DNA from: Clostridium sp. CAG:964
Lineage (GTDB): Bacteria; Bacillota; Clostridia; Oscillospirales; Acutalibacteraceae
Direction of reading: 5' to 3'
DNA length: 64,000 nt
Assembly (NCBI GenBank): GCA_000435335.1
Contig: FR891346.1
Coordinates: forward strand, 10,572-74,571
Below are positions 15,162 through 23,570 of this stretch, piece by piece (within the stretch, counting starts at the first letter, position 1; the number at the start of each line of letters is the position of its first letter). The translations under genes and the position numbers were made by a program. Below the pieces are notes generated by a model. The model was given only the letters and a program-made list of their open reading frames with translations. It searched no databases and had not been told where the DNA came from.

Positions 15162-17791
15162 TGAAAGATAAATATAAGGTATGCAGTTTATTTGCCGGCA
15201 TCGGCGGCATTGACTTGGCTTTTCAACAAGCGGGATTTGAAATTGTATGGGCAAATGAATTGGACAGCGATGCCTGTAAAACATACAGATACAATTTTCA
15301 AAATACGGTATTGACCGAAGGAGATATAAGAAAAATCAATGCAGACGATATACCGGATTTTTATATTCTTACCGCAGGCTTTCCTTGTCAATCGTTTTCG
15401 GTATGCGGTAACAGAAAAGGTTTCGCCGACGAAAGAGGTAATCTTTTCTTTGAAATAATGAGAATAGTAGATGCTAAAAAGCCCAAAATTATTTTTCTTG
15501 AAAATGTCGCTAATCTTACGGAACACGACAATGGCAAAACCTTTAACCGCATACATAATGAGCTTTCCGATAGGGATTATTATATACGATATCTCATTGC
15601 GGATGCATGCAATTACGGAATACCGCAACACAGAACGAGAACATATATCGTTGCTTTTAAAGATTTTGATATGTGTAACAAATTCCAATTTCCGAAAGAG
15701 CAACCGCTTAAAAAGCATATATTTGATATTATCGACCGAAGTGTGAAAGCAGACAAAAATTTTTATCTTAATGAGAATTCCGTACAGTATCAAAAGATGA
15801 AAAACGCTATAACAGACGAAAATCAAATATACAGGTTTTCGGATTACGGTATTCAAAAGAGTAAAGACGAAATATCTTTTACGCTTAAAGCAAATATGGG
15901 AACATGGTACAACCGTGTCCCGATTATAAAAGACAACTTTGGAATCAGAACGATTACACCGCAAGAATGTCTTGCCTTGCAGGGATTTCCTAAATCGTTT
16001 GATTTTCCCGATATTCCGATAAAAAGTATGTATAAACAATGTGGGAACACAGTGGTTGTGCCGGTTGTAAAAAAATATTGCAAAACAAATGAGAGAAGTA
16101 GGTATATACAAATGAAATTCGAAAAAATCACAATAAAGAACTTTAGAAATTTTGAAAATGTTAATATTGATTTATCAAACAAAAATATATTTTTTGGATT
16201 AAATGATGTCGGAAAAACCAATTTTTTGTATGCTCTTAGATATGTTTTTGACAAAGATATTCGTAAACAAAATCTTACTGAATCTGACTTTCATAATAAA
16301 CAGTATGACAAACCTATAGAAATTATTATCACGATAGATATTAGCGATATTCACAATAGCGATTGTCAAAAACTCAGAGCGCAATTAAAAGGTGCTTTGT
16401 TGAGTAAACATAATAAAGTTTATATTAAGCTCTTTGCCGAATATAATAAAACTGAAATGATTGCGCTTCCGATATTGTCGTGGGGTGGTGAAATGGACCA
16501 TCTTTACGAAATGAAGCAAAGAGGATATCTTTATGAGATAGATTATGTGTTTAATACCATTTATATTGATTCCTATGTAGATTTGAATACTCTTTTTAAA
16601 AAGAACGTAAGTCAAATTATTAGGAATGAAAAAGAAGAAGACCGTGACACGCTTGAAAAAATCCAAAATACTGTCAATGAACTAAATGAGCACATTTCAG
16701 AATTATCCGGTATCAAAGAATTTGAAGGTAGACTTACTCCTGAATATAAAAAATTCCACGATGAAGGAATATCGGTATCAATCAAATCCGAGATAGCAAT
16801 AAAAGGCTTATACTCTAATGTTATTCCGTATATAAAACAGGACGATGATGATAATTTGTATCCAACAGCTGGTGAAGGACGAAAAAAATTATTAGCTTAT
16901 TCAATATATGACATTTTGTCAGATGATACTTCAGAAAGTAAAATCAATATTTTCTTGATTGAAGAACCGGAAAATCATCTTCATAAATCAATGCAAATAG
17001 CATTATCACAAATACTTTTTAATGATCAAAAGTACACTTATCTGTTCGTTACAACACATTCTCCGTTTGTTCTTTATGAAATGGACAATGTTAATTTAGT
17101 GCGAATATATAATCAAAAGAAAACGAACAGTAAAAGCGTATTTTATAAAGTACCGGATGATTTTGAAAAGAACAGAAAAATGTTAAATCGCTGTTTGTCA
17201 GAAGCAATTTTTGCGAATAAAGTGTTATTGGTAGAGGGACCTTCTGAATATATCCTATTCAACAAAGTGCTTTCTGTAATTCACCCATTTTATGAGTCGG
17301 ACGGCATATATATTTTACCGGTAGACGGTGTTGGATTTGAAAAATATATTTCAATATTGGGTAGACTTGAAATTTTTAACGCAATAAAAACTGATAATGA
17401 TTTAAGGTCAGTTAAAAATAAAAACACATTTAGCGTCTTAGGATTTTCAAGATGCAATAATATTGTGGGCAAAAATATTTTACCCACAGAACAGATTAAC
17501 GAAAACAATGTTACTGCAAAAAGAAAGTTATATAATACAAATATAAAAATCTTAGATGATATTAGAAATAATTGCCACATCTTTTTGTCGAAAGTAGACC
17601 TGGAAAACGATTTGGATGAGGCTATTCACGATAGATTATCAACACTTCTATGTGTCGATGAACCAGTTGAATATTTACAAAAATTAAAGCATTACAATAT
17701 GGTAGAGTTAGTTGGAAAATTAACCGATGAAGATTGTGTTGCAATTTATAACCATTATAATTTTGCTTGCTTAAAGGAGGTTTCTGAATGA
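15161..17791 (+). CDS. gajA: C5-methyltransferase fused in frame to GajA (Gabija ATPase/TOPRIM nuclease)
   Basis: An 876 aa open frame made of two complete proteins. Residues 1-305 are a cytosine-5 methyltransferase: LFAGIGGIDLAF (10-21), GFPCQSFS with Cys76, ENV (114-116), QHRTR (156-160), TPQECLALQGFP and KQCGNTVVVPVV. Residues 318-876 (559 aa) are GajA-like: KFEKITIKNFRNF, Walker A GLNDVGKTN, GEGRKKLLAYS, Walker B FLIEEPENHLH, FVTTHSPF, then a TOPRIM nuclease with LLVEGPSE, AIKTDNDLR and LSKVDLEND. GajA senses nucleotide depletion and nicks DNA together with GajB. The join falls at an A7 run; with six A the methylase ends as NIAKQMREVGIYK and its TGA overlaps the GajA ATG at 16112. Fusion, slippage product or sequencing indel are all possible. 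Confidence 0.88.
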   Translation: MKDKYKVCSLFAGIGGIDLAFQQAGFEIVWANELDSDACKTYRYNFQNTVLTEGDIRKINADDIPDFYILTAGFPCQSFSVCGNRKGFADERGNLFFEIMRIVDAKKPKIIFLENVANLTEHDNGKTFNRIHNELSDRDYYIRYLIADACNYGIPQHRTRTYIVAFKDFDMCNKFQFPKEQPLKKHIFDIIDRSVKADKNFYLNENSVQYQKMKNAITDENQIYRFSDYGIQKSKDEISFTLKANMGTWYNRVPIIKDNFGIRTITPQECLALQGFPKSFDFPDIPIKSMYKQCGNTVVVPVVKKYCKTNERSRYIQMKFEKITIKNFRNFENVNIDLSNKNIFFGLNDVGKTNFLYALRYVFDKDIRKQNLTESDFHNKQYDKPIEIIITIDISDIHNSDCQKLRAQLKGALLSKHNKVYIKLFAEYNKTEMIALPILSWGGEMDHLYEMKQRGYLYEIDYVFNTIYIDSYVDLNTLFKKNVSQIIRNEKEEDRDTLEKIQNTVNELNEHISELSGIKEFEGRLTPEYKKFHDEGISVSIKSEIAIKGLYSNVIPYIKQDDDDNLYPTAGEGRKKLLAYSIYDILSDDTSESKINIFLIEEPENHLHKSMQIALSQILFNDQKYTYLFVTTHSPFVLYEMDNVNLVRIYNQKKTNSKSVFYKVPDDFEKNRKMLNRCLSEAIFANKVLLVEGPSEYILFNKVLSVIHPFYESDGIYILPVDGVGFEKYISILGRLEIFNAIKTDNDLRSVKNKNTFSVLGFSRCNNIVGKNILPTEQINENNVTAKRKLYNTNIKILDDIRNNCHIFLSKVDLENDLDEAIHDRLSTLLCVDEPVEYLQKLKHYNMVELVGKLTDEDCVAIYNHYNFACLKEVSE
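16069..16075 (+). other. Seven-A run at the methyltransferase-GajA junction
   Basis: Seven A in the phase gtA AAA AAA Tat, matching the X XXY YYZ slippery form. In frame it fuses the two proteins. One A fewer restores a normal methylase tail and an ATGA overlap at 16112-16115. One A more gives a stop after ILQNK. Confidence 0.75.
16112..17791 (+). CDS. gajA: Alternative: stand-alone GajA from an internal start
   Basis: An ATG at 16112 lies exactly where homologous GajA proteins begin (MKFEKITIKNFRNF) and is preceded by a weak AAGTAGG site. Initiation here would give a 559 aa GajA, close to the family's roughly 580 aa. Its A shares ATGA with the stop that ends the methylase in the +1 frame. 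This is an alternative reading of the same DNA as the fusion entry, not an additional gene. Confidence 0.6.
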   Translation: MKFEKITIKNFRNFENVNIDLSNKNIFFGLNDVGKTNFLYALRYVFDKDIRKQNLTESDFHNKQYDKPIEIIITIDISDIHNSDCQKLRAQLKGALLSKHNKVYIKLFAEYNKTEMIALPILSWGGEMDHLYEMKQRGYLYEIDYVFNTIYIDSYVDLNTLFKKNVSQIIRNEKEEDRDTLEKIQNTVNELNEHISELSGIKEFEGRLTPEYKKFHDEGISVSIKSEIAIKGLYSNVIPYIKQDDDDNLYPTAGEGRKKLLAYSIYDILSDDTSESKINIFLIEEPENHLHKSMQIALSQILFNDQKYTYLFVTTHSPFVLYEMDNVNLVRIYNQKKTNSKSVFYKVPDDFEKNRKMLNRCLSEAIFANKVLLVEGPSEYILFNKVLSVIHPFYESDGIYILPVDGVGFEKYISILGRLEIFNAIKTDNDLRSVKNKNTFSVLGFSRCNNIVGKNILPTEQINENNVTAKRKLYNTNIKILDDIRNNCHIFLSKVDLENDLDEAIHDRLSTLLCVDEPVEYLQKLKHYNMVELVGKLTDEDCVAIYNHYNFACLKEVSE

Positions 17792-19290
17792 AATTATCTC
17801 CTATTCAAGAAGAAATAGTAAATACACCCGGTAATTTGATAGTCCAAGCAAGTGCGGGAACTGGAAAAACACATACAATGGTAAACAAAATTGCCAAAGA
17901 AATTAAAAAAATTCATAATCATCAAGTTATTGCAGCAATCACTTTTACAATAAAGGCCGCACAAGAAATAAAGGATAGGTTGTCAGTTGATGTAACACGA
18001 CATTTTATCGGCACAAATAATAGTTTTGCTATTGATGAAGTTATCAAACCGTTTATGAAAGATGTATTTGGTGCCGATTTCGATTTAGATATGAGTACAG
18101 ACTACTCGGCTAAAGTTGATTCTTTCCAAGACGGTATTGAAAAAATAAAGAATGAAGGCATTTTATCTTCTTATAAAAACAATAAAGAAAATTTCATATT
18201 TGATTTGGCACAAGTAATTGTAGAAAAATCATTAGCCTGCAGATTATATCTTCAAGCAAAATATATAAAAATTTACATCGACGAATATCAAGATTGCGAC
18301 AAATCAATGCATAAGTTTTTTATGTATCTATGTGATGAATTAAAAATTGAAACTTTCATTGTCGGAGATGAAAAGCAATCTATTTACATTTGGCGAGGAG
18401 CTTATCCGGAAGCTTTTAAGTCAATTGTTGGAAAACCCAATTTCAAAAAAATATTTATGGGGGATAATTTTCGTTCTTGCCAACAAATACAAAATTATTC
18501 GAATTTGTTATGCAAAGAGACTCGACACTTATATAAACCGATATCCGATCTGAATAATATTATTTGGCTAACTCCTAATGAAGAAAATTGGGCATCAGAG
18601 GTACTGTCTTACATAAAGCCAGACTTTAAAACAGCCCTCTTGAGGTTTAGCAATGAAAATGCAAAATTGGGAGCCAGTCAATTAAGTGCAGACGGTGTGG
18701 AATTTATATACATTCCTCAAACACCAATCGCAGATATAACTACCGAAACAGCGTGGCTCTATTCTGCAATTGCTAAATTCCTTTTAATTGAAACTTATTC
18801 TGTATATGATTTGATTTCAGAAATACCGGTTGAAGGAAATGAAAGTCGCAAAAATGTTTCTACAATAAAAAAACTACTTAAAAATATTGAAAACACAAAA
18901 TGTGATAAGCGGTCATTTGAAGGATGCGTTATTAAGCTGGCTGAATATATTGGGTATGATACACGTACAGATCACATTCAGAAATTGTATAAAACTATTT
19001 CTGATATCAGTTATAGAGTAGCATTTGAGCCGGATAAGTATCAACATATTTCAATTACATTTCATTCCTCAAAAGGATTAGAGTTTGAACAGGTAATTGT
19101 ATTTGCAGAAGATTATAAATTATCCGATATGGCAAGCGTTTACAACCATTATGTTGCTGTCACAAGAGGAAAAACAAAATTAATTATTGTGAATTCAAGT
19201 AACTATAATGCTGTATGTTTCAAAAAGAATTTGGAAAGCATATTGTCTGAAAGTCATTTAAAAATAAGTGACGTTGTAACCACAAGGTAA
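17788..19290 (+). CDS. gajB: GajB, UvrD/Rep-like helicase of the Gabija system
   Basis: A 500 aa superfamily 1A helicase, partner of GajA in Gabija anti-phage defence. GajB activates on DNA ends and hydrolyses NTPs. Motifs: SPIQEEIVNTPGNLIVQASAGTGKT (Walker A, GTGKT at residues 24-28), AITFTIKAAQEI (Ia), IYIDEYQDCD (II), VGDEKQSIYIWRGA (III), ITFHSSKGLEFEQVIVF (V) and YVAVTRGKTKL (VI). The length equals that of characterised GajB (about 494 aa), shorter than housekeeping UvrD. The ATG overlaps the GajA stop as ATGA. It ends the operon just before the right inverted repeat. Confidence 0.92.
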   Translation: MKLSPIQEEIVNTPGNLIVQASAGTGKTHTMVNKIAKEIKKIHNHQVIAAITFTIKAAQEIKDRLSVDVTRHFIGTNNSFAIDEVIKPFMKDVFGADFDLDMSTDYSAKVDSFQDGIEKIKNEGILSSYKNNKENFIFDLAQVIVEKSLACRLYLQAKYIKIYIDEYQDCDKSMHKFFMYLCDELKIETFIVGDEKQSIYIWRGAYPEAFKSIVGKPNFKKIFMGDNFRSCQQIQNYSNLLCKETRHLYKPISDLNNIIWLTPNEENWASEVLSYIKPDFKTALLRFSNENAKLGASQLSADGVEFIYIPQTPIADITTETAWLYSAIAKFLLIETYSVYDLISEIPVEGNESRKNVSTIKKLLKNIENTKCDKRSFEGCVIKLAEYIGYDTRTDHIQKLYKTISDISYRVAFEPDKYQHISITFHSSKGLEFEQVIVFAEDYKLSDMASVYNHYVAVTRGKTKLIIVNSSNYNAVCFKKNLESILSESHLKISDVVTTR

Positions 19291-19303
19291 CCTTATACTG
19301 TAA

Positions 19304-19492
19304 AGGTCTTAGGGTGTCCATAACGAGGTGTTTGGTAGTGCGGTTATCCAAACACACTGCTCGCTGTTGCAATACAACGAAGCGAAAGCAATCGATTTGG
19401 ACAACCTGTCCACAATTGGTCTGCTCGCTGAGATTGTGCAAAAGCGGGCAAGCTACCGTTTGGATATCCAAATGGTCTGCTTGCTAAGATTA
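19304..19492 (+). repeat. Right inverted-repeat end of the defence cassette
   Basis: Begins with AGGTCTTAGGGTGTCC (19304-19319), the perfect inverse of 12242-12257. Three units follow, each a hairpin built on TTTGG/CCAAA and then CTGCTCGCT-like sequence: 19328-19370, 19393-19438 and 19455-19492. The third is closest to the single left unit (ACCGTTTGGATAT ... GGTCTGCTTGCTAAGATT). The left end has one unit and the right three, which suggests local amplification. Confidence 0.75.
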
Positions 19493-19517
19493 TACATTTA
19501 ATCGAACAAACGAAATT

Positions 19518-19558
19518 AAGGCACAGCCTACTGGATTTTTCTCCGTAAGTTGTGCCTT
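19518..19558. repeat. Right copy of the flanking direct-repeat hairpin
   Basis: AAGGCACAGCC ... GGATTTTTCTCCGTAAG ... TTGTGCCTT, in the same orientation as 12101-12136. It lies just past the end of tnpV and can also serve as a terminator for both tnpV and the defence operon. Confidence 0.7.
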
Positions 19559-19562
19559 GGTT

Positions 19563-19937
19563 TTAGTTGTATATTACTTGTTCATTAACAATTTCTGTTG
19601 CTCGATTACGAATGTTGTTCATCTTTTGCACCCACAATATTGGGCTATCCGATTTCAATTTTTCCGTAACATTTTCTTTTTCGGCAAGGTCTTTTATCAA
19701 CCGAGAAAAAAGATTTTGAGCCTGTTCTTCGATGTCGGCAAGATATGAATCGAGCTTACCGCTTGTCAGCAAATTGTAGTAATGCACTTTATGATTTTGC
19801 TTCAAATATCGTTTGTGCCTCATTGCCCAAACGCCGATATTTGTTTCTTTTTCTTCTGCCGGTAACGAAAGATTAGGCAATAAATAAGCGCCGACCTGCG
19901 TATAAGTACCACCGTTATTTTCAAAAATTGTTTTCAT
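19563..19937 (-). CDS. tnpV: TnpV-family transposon-encoded protein
   Basis: A 124 aa protein of the TnpV family carried by Tn4451-type elements, recognised by TYTQVGAYLLPNLSLP near the N-terminus, then IGVWAMRHKRYLKQNHKVHYYNLLTSGKL and a helical C-terminus. AAGGAGG lies 8 bases before the ATG at 19937. The molecular role of TnpV is not established. Its presence with a TnpX-like recombinase 10 kb away shows that the whole 8.1-20 kb region is one element of this group. Confidence 0.88.
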   Translation of the reverse strand: MKTIFENNGGTYTQVGAYLLPNLSLPAEEKETNIGVWAMRHKRYLKQNHKVHYYNLLTSGKLDSYLADIEEQAQNLFSRLIKDLAEKENVTEKLKSDSPILWVQKMNNIRNRATEIVNEQVIYN

Positions 19938-20281
19938 ATTAAAACCTCCTTGATTTTTAGTAAATTCATTATACGAAAAACAAAGAAAAATTGCGAATGT
20001 GCGGATTATTGTTTGAATATGATGTTCGACTATCGGCGAAAATGTATTTCACCAAATCCTATATGAACATTCGCACCAGAAGGCACAGTAGTTTTTAATA
20101 CGAGAGTATCTAAGATTATTGTGCTTTTTTATATATTAGGGTAGAAATTGTTGCAAAATCTTGATATAATGTTGATGAACCGGAACAATAAGTTGAGATT
20201 TGCGACGGTAGATGATATAAACTCTGTGTTGTTTTTTACAATACAAAAACGACATTATGCCAAAACTAGGGGGTTGATTTT
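19938..20281. other. Intergenic, tnpV to GIY-YIG gene
   Basis: AT-rich. A minus-strand TATAAT at 19968-19973 is a likely -10 for tnpV, with only a weak -35. A plus-strand TATAAT near 20164 may serve the GIY-YIG gene. No ORF or clear repeat is seen. Confidence 0.4.
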
Positions 20282-21106
20282 ATGCAAAAAATTCAGTTGA
20301 AGTCCGTTTTCCATGATTTGGTTCCAGCCGATTACAAAGTTCATTTTGCCAGAAAAAACGATTTGGGTATAGAGCCTCTTGACGAATATATGGCTGATTT
20401 TGAGAATTGGAAAGGGTGGAACAGATACTCAAAAAGCAAAGATGAGTTTAACAGACCATACATTTTTTCGCTTATTAGTTTTTATCCCGAAAGAGACACA
20501 TGGCTATTTGGCGGTATTTGGAGAATAGTTTCAAGAGATATGAGCAAAGTGCCTTATCCTTATGAAATTGAGCTAGTTGAAGATTATAGCCAATTTATTG
20601 GACGCTTGAAGATTAAATATGCCTATAAAGACCGTGTTACAAGGAGTAAGCTTGAAAATCATTTTGATAATATGGAAGTTAAAGCGGTGCTAGAAGAGCC
20701 GTTTTCCACAGTTGCATTTCCGGGATACAGGAATATCGATATTCCGTTTTTAACACTTGAAGCAATAATAAAAAAAGACGCTCCAGCATGGAAAAATGCC
20801 CTCTCTGTCAAGGGAATTTACCTGATAACAGATACGGAGACGACGAAAAAGTATGTTGGAAAAGCTGACGGAGAACATGGCATTTGGCAAAGGTGGGGAG
20901 ACTATATTCACAACGGTCACGGTGGTGATGTGGATTTAAAAAAACTTGTAGAAAAGGAAGGCTTTGAATACGCAAAACGCAATTATAAGTTTTCACTGCT
21001 TGAAGTCATTACCAATTGGGATGAGTGTAAAATAGACGATAGAGAAAGACATTGGAAAAAAGTTTTAATGTCACGCTCGGAAGAGTGCGGACATAATAAA
21101 AACTAA
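20282..21106 (+). CDS. GIY-YIG nuclease-family protein
   Basis: A 274 aa protein. The C-terminal half carries a GIY-YIG-type nuclease core: KGIYLITDTETTKKYVGKAD near residue 178 (the Y and YVG strands), then WQRWGDYIHNGHGGDVDLKKL, and a helix with the catalytic-type Glu in DDRERHWKKVL. The N-terminal 170 residues are a separate region found with such nucleases, of unknown role (perhaps DNA or target binding). AGGGGG precedes the ATG. It is probably cargo at the right end of the element and could be a further defence or self-maintenance factor. Confidence 0.82.
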   Translation: MQKIQLKSVFHDLVPADYKVHFARKNDLGIEPLDEYMADFENWKGWNRYSKSKDEFNRPYIFSLISFYPERDTWLFGGIWRIVSRDMSKVPYPYEIELVEDYSQFIGRLKIKYAYKDRVTRSKLENHFDNMEVKAVLEEPFSTVAFPGYRNIDIPFLTLEAIIKKDAPAWKNALSVKGIYLITDTETTKKYVGKADGEHGIWQRWGDYIHNGHGGDVDLKKLVEKEGFEYAKRNYKFSLLEVITNWDECKIDDRERHWKKVLMSRSEECGHNKN

Positions 21107-21367
21107 CCTAAGTATATATATAATTAAGCATTAGAGAATTTTTGGTGAGAAAATGCAACTTTTTATAGCAAAACGACCAAATTAGGTGCTAATTAAAACA
21201 CACACAAGATAAATTATCATTTGCCTCCTGTTTTACGGGAGGCTTTATTTTTTATCACCGGGTAAATCAAGTTAATTATGCTAAATATTCTGAAATCGGC
21301 ATTTGTTTCAGCTTAAAATGTGCCATAGCTATTTTACAGAGCTGCTTTTCAATCCGGCGGTTGTTGC
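21107..21367. other. Probable right boundary zone of the element
   Basis: No ORF. AT-rich to about 21220, then a terminator and sequence of chromosomal composition. The element's right end should lie here or in 19938-20281, but I found no clear repeat matching the left flank at 8100-8148. Confidence 0.4.
21223..21255 (+). terminator. Terminator after the GIY-YIG gene
   Basis: GCCTCC-TGTTTTACG-GGAGGC followed by TTTATTTTTT. Confidence 0.75.
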
Positions 21368-21397
21368 TTGACGGTGCAGGGCTGCTTATGGTATACT
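21368..21397 (+). promoter_or_regulatory. Promoter of the DUF2079 gene
   Basis: TTGACG (21368-21373), 18-bp spacer, TATACT (21392-21397). Confidence 0.65.
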
Positions 21398-21486
21398 TTA
21401 ACAGATAATATATTCATTCTGTTGCTTTTTATAAGTATTTTAACTGTAACAGCTTGGATTGAATTTTAATATATAGGAGTGATTTT

Positions 21487-23319
21487 ATGAGTAAGAAAAA
21501 AGGTGCTTCCGGGGGCTTGATGCCCGGCGGAAACTTTTTAAAGCTTGTACCGTTGGATTATATTTTTGCCGCACTGTGTACCGGCTTTTGCTTTAGCAGC
21601 TTTATAACCTTGCTGACAACAAACGCTACATATACCGACATTAACTTTGTTGCATCGGTTAATTTACCCTTGGTTATTATAACTACAGTTATAATTTTTG
21701 CAGTCTGTGTGGCTACGGCGTTTCTCACTAAGTGTAAAGAAATTATCCCCGGTGCTTTGCTTGTGAGTGCAGTGTTGTTTGGCTCTGCTTTGGCGTATAA
21801 GGGTTCGTATTTGGGTGAAGAAAGCGCAAAGAACATATTTATGAATATTGGCATTGGCTTTATAATGTTCTTTATAATTGTCTGGATAGGCAAGGGCGAT
21901 AAGCTAAATATTAATGACATAAAGCTGCCTAAAAATTCAGAGTGGATTACAGCAGGCGTACTGCTGCTGCTGTTTACTATACTTGTTTCTGTTGCGTCTA
22001 TAGCCCGCTACAACGCATATATGGCAAGTAATTTTGATTTTGGTATTTTCACACAGATGTTTGAAAATATGAGAACAACAGGCTTGGCGGACACAACCGT
22101 TGAAAGAAATGTGCTTATGTCACATTTTGGCGTGCATTTTAGTCCGTTTTATTATGTTCTGCTTCCTTTCTATGCTATATGTCCTCGTCCGGAAACCTTG
22201 CTTGTAATTCAGGCGGCATTTGTGTCATTGGGCATTATACCTGTTGTGCTTATATGCAAGCAGCTAAAGCTGACCAAAAGCGTTACAGTGGCGTGCAGCC
22301 TTATCTATATTTTCTTCCCGACGCTTGCCAACGGCTGTTTGTATGACTTCCACGAAAATAAATTCCTTACTGTTCTTATTATGTGGGCACTGTACTTTAT
22401 TGTAAGCAAAAAGTGGATAGGTACTCTTGTGCTTTGTGCCCTTGTGCTTACGGTTAAAGAGGACGCCGCAATATATGTTATGGCAATAGCACTGTATATA
22501 CTGGCATACAGAAAGGAATATATTCTGGGCGGCGGAATACTTATAGGTGCTGTTATATACTTTGCCATAGCAACCGTTATTGTAGGAAACCTTGGCGACG
22601 GCGTAATGACCACCCGTTTAAGCAACTATATGCTGGAGGGTGAAGACGGCTTTAGCGCAGTTGTAAAAACCATTGTGTCAGACTTTGGATACTTTGTTTC
22701 TCAAATATTTACCTCCGATAAAATTATGTTTATGGTTTGGATGCTGTTGCCGGTGGCTTTTGCACCGTTCTTCAGCGAGAAAAAGTCATTGCTTTTGCTA
22801 CTTATACCAATGCTTGTAGTTGATTTAATGTCCAACTGGCAGTACCAGTACGATGTTAAGTTCCAGTATACCTACGGTGTGGCAGGCCTGATTGTGTTTA
22901 TGACAATACTTGTTATTTCTCAGGCTAAGCCGGAGCTTAGAAACAAAATACTGCTTTTCAGCCTGTCAATGTCAATTATTATGAGCTTTTCGCTGTTCTT
23001 CCCAAGAAGTGCGTATTATAACAGCTGTGCCGAGAAAAATACACAGGTGGCAGAGCAGTATAACAGTCTTATTGCAGAAATACCTACCGATGTTGAAATT
23101 ACCGCAGACGGTATGTATATTCCGCATATGTATCAATTTAAAAAGCTGTATCAATATCCAAACTACTACAGCGAAAGCAAAAAAACAGATTATCTTCTGG
23201 TAAGCCAAAGTGCCGTTTCGCAAAACAGCAGCAACCTTGCAACATTTATGGGTGACGATTATCAGCTTGTAAAGCAGTCCGGTCCAATGTGCCTGTATAA
23301 GCTAAAAACAGCAAAATAA
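21487..23319 (+). CDS. DUF2079 polytopic membrane protein
   Basis: A 610 aa protein with about 12 hydrophobic segments. The DUF2079 pattern is visible: ARYNAYMASNFDFGIFTQMFENM, then LMSHFGVHFSPFYYVLLPFYAI, and DFHENKFL further on. The fold resembles GT-C glycosyltransferases, with acidic and His residues in the first outer loop (NFDFGIF, HFGVHFSP). A lipid-linked sugar transfer role is possible but unproven. The ATG at 21487 follows TAGGAGTGATTTT. It stands alone, with its own promoter and a terminator at 23359-23407. Confidence 0.85.
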   Translation: MSKKKGASGGLMPGGNFLKLVPLDYIFAALCTGFCFSSFITLLTTNATYTDINFVASVNLPLVIITTVIIFAVCVATAFLTKCKEIIPGALLVSAVLFGSALAYKGSYLGEESAKNIFMNIGIGFIMFFIIVWIGKGDKLNINDIKLPKNSEWITAGVLLLLFTILVSVASIARYNAYMASNFDFGIFTQMFENMRTTGLADTTVERNVLMSHFGVHFSPFYYVLLPFYAICPRPETLLVIQAAFVSLGIIPVVLICKQLKLTKSVTVACSLIYIFFPTLANGCLYDFHENKFLTVLIMWALYFIVSKKWIGTLVLCALVLTVKEDAAIYVMAIALYILAYRKEYILGGGILIGAVIYFAIATVIVGNLGDGVMTTRLSNYMLEGEDGFSAVVKTIVSDFGYFVSQIFTSDKIMFMVWMLLPVAFAPFFSEKKSLLLLLIPMLVVDLMSNWQYQYDVKFQYTYGVAGLIVFMTILVISQAKPELRNKILLFSLSMSIIMSFSLFFPRSAYYNSCAEKNTQVAEQYNSLIAEIPTDVEITADGMYIPHMYQFKKLYQYPNYYSESKKTDYLLVSQSAVSQNSSNLATFMGDDYQLVKQSGPMCLYKLKTAK

Positions 23320-23358
23320 TTTTAGCTGATTTTGCTTAACGGATTATATCTAAAATAT

Positions 23359-23407
23359 AAAGCTCTGACAAAAACGCAGAATGCTGCGTTGCTGTCAGAG
23401 CTTTTTG
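23359..23407 (+). terminator. Terminator after the DUF2079 gene
   Basis: AAGCTCTGACA ... TGTCAGAGCTTTTT, with an inner CGCAG/CTGCG stem. Confidence 0.85.
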
Positions 23408-23570
23408 ATTACTCTCATAAATATGTACTGTGTACCTGCTTTGCAGAGCTTAATGCTTTTTGTACGGTGCAGTATGTGAAAAATAAAAAACAGAAAATAA
23501 AAAATAATATTAAAGAATTATACAAGCCCTGCCGCCATATATATTATTATAATGCAGGAGGGTGAAGCAG

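Noticed and set aside
15188..16111. 307-codon minus-strand ORF opposite the second methyltransferase
   Set aside because: Shadow of the methyltransferase: it is Cys/Phe/Tyr/Ile-rich without domains, and the plus-strand protein has all family motifs.
17788..19290. Housekeeping PcrA/UvrD
   Set aside because: At 500 aa it is much shorter than PcrA (about 730 aa) and is coupled to GajA, so GajB is the better call.
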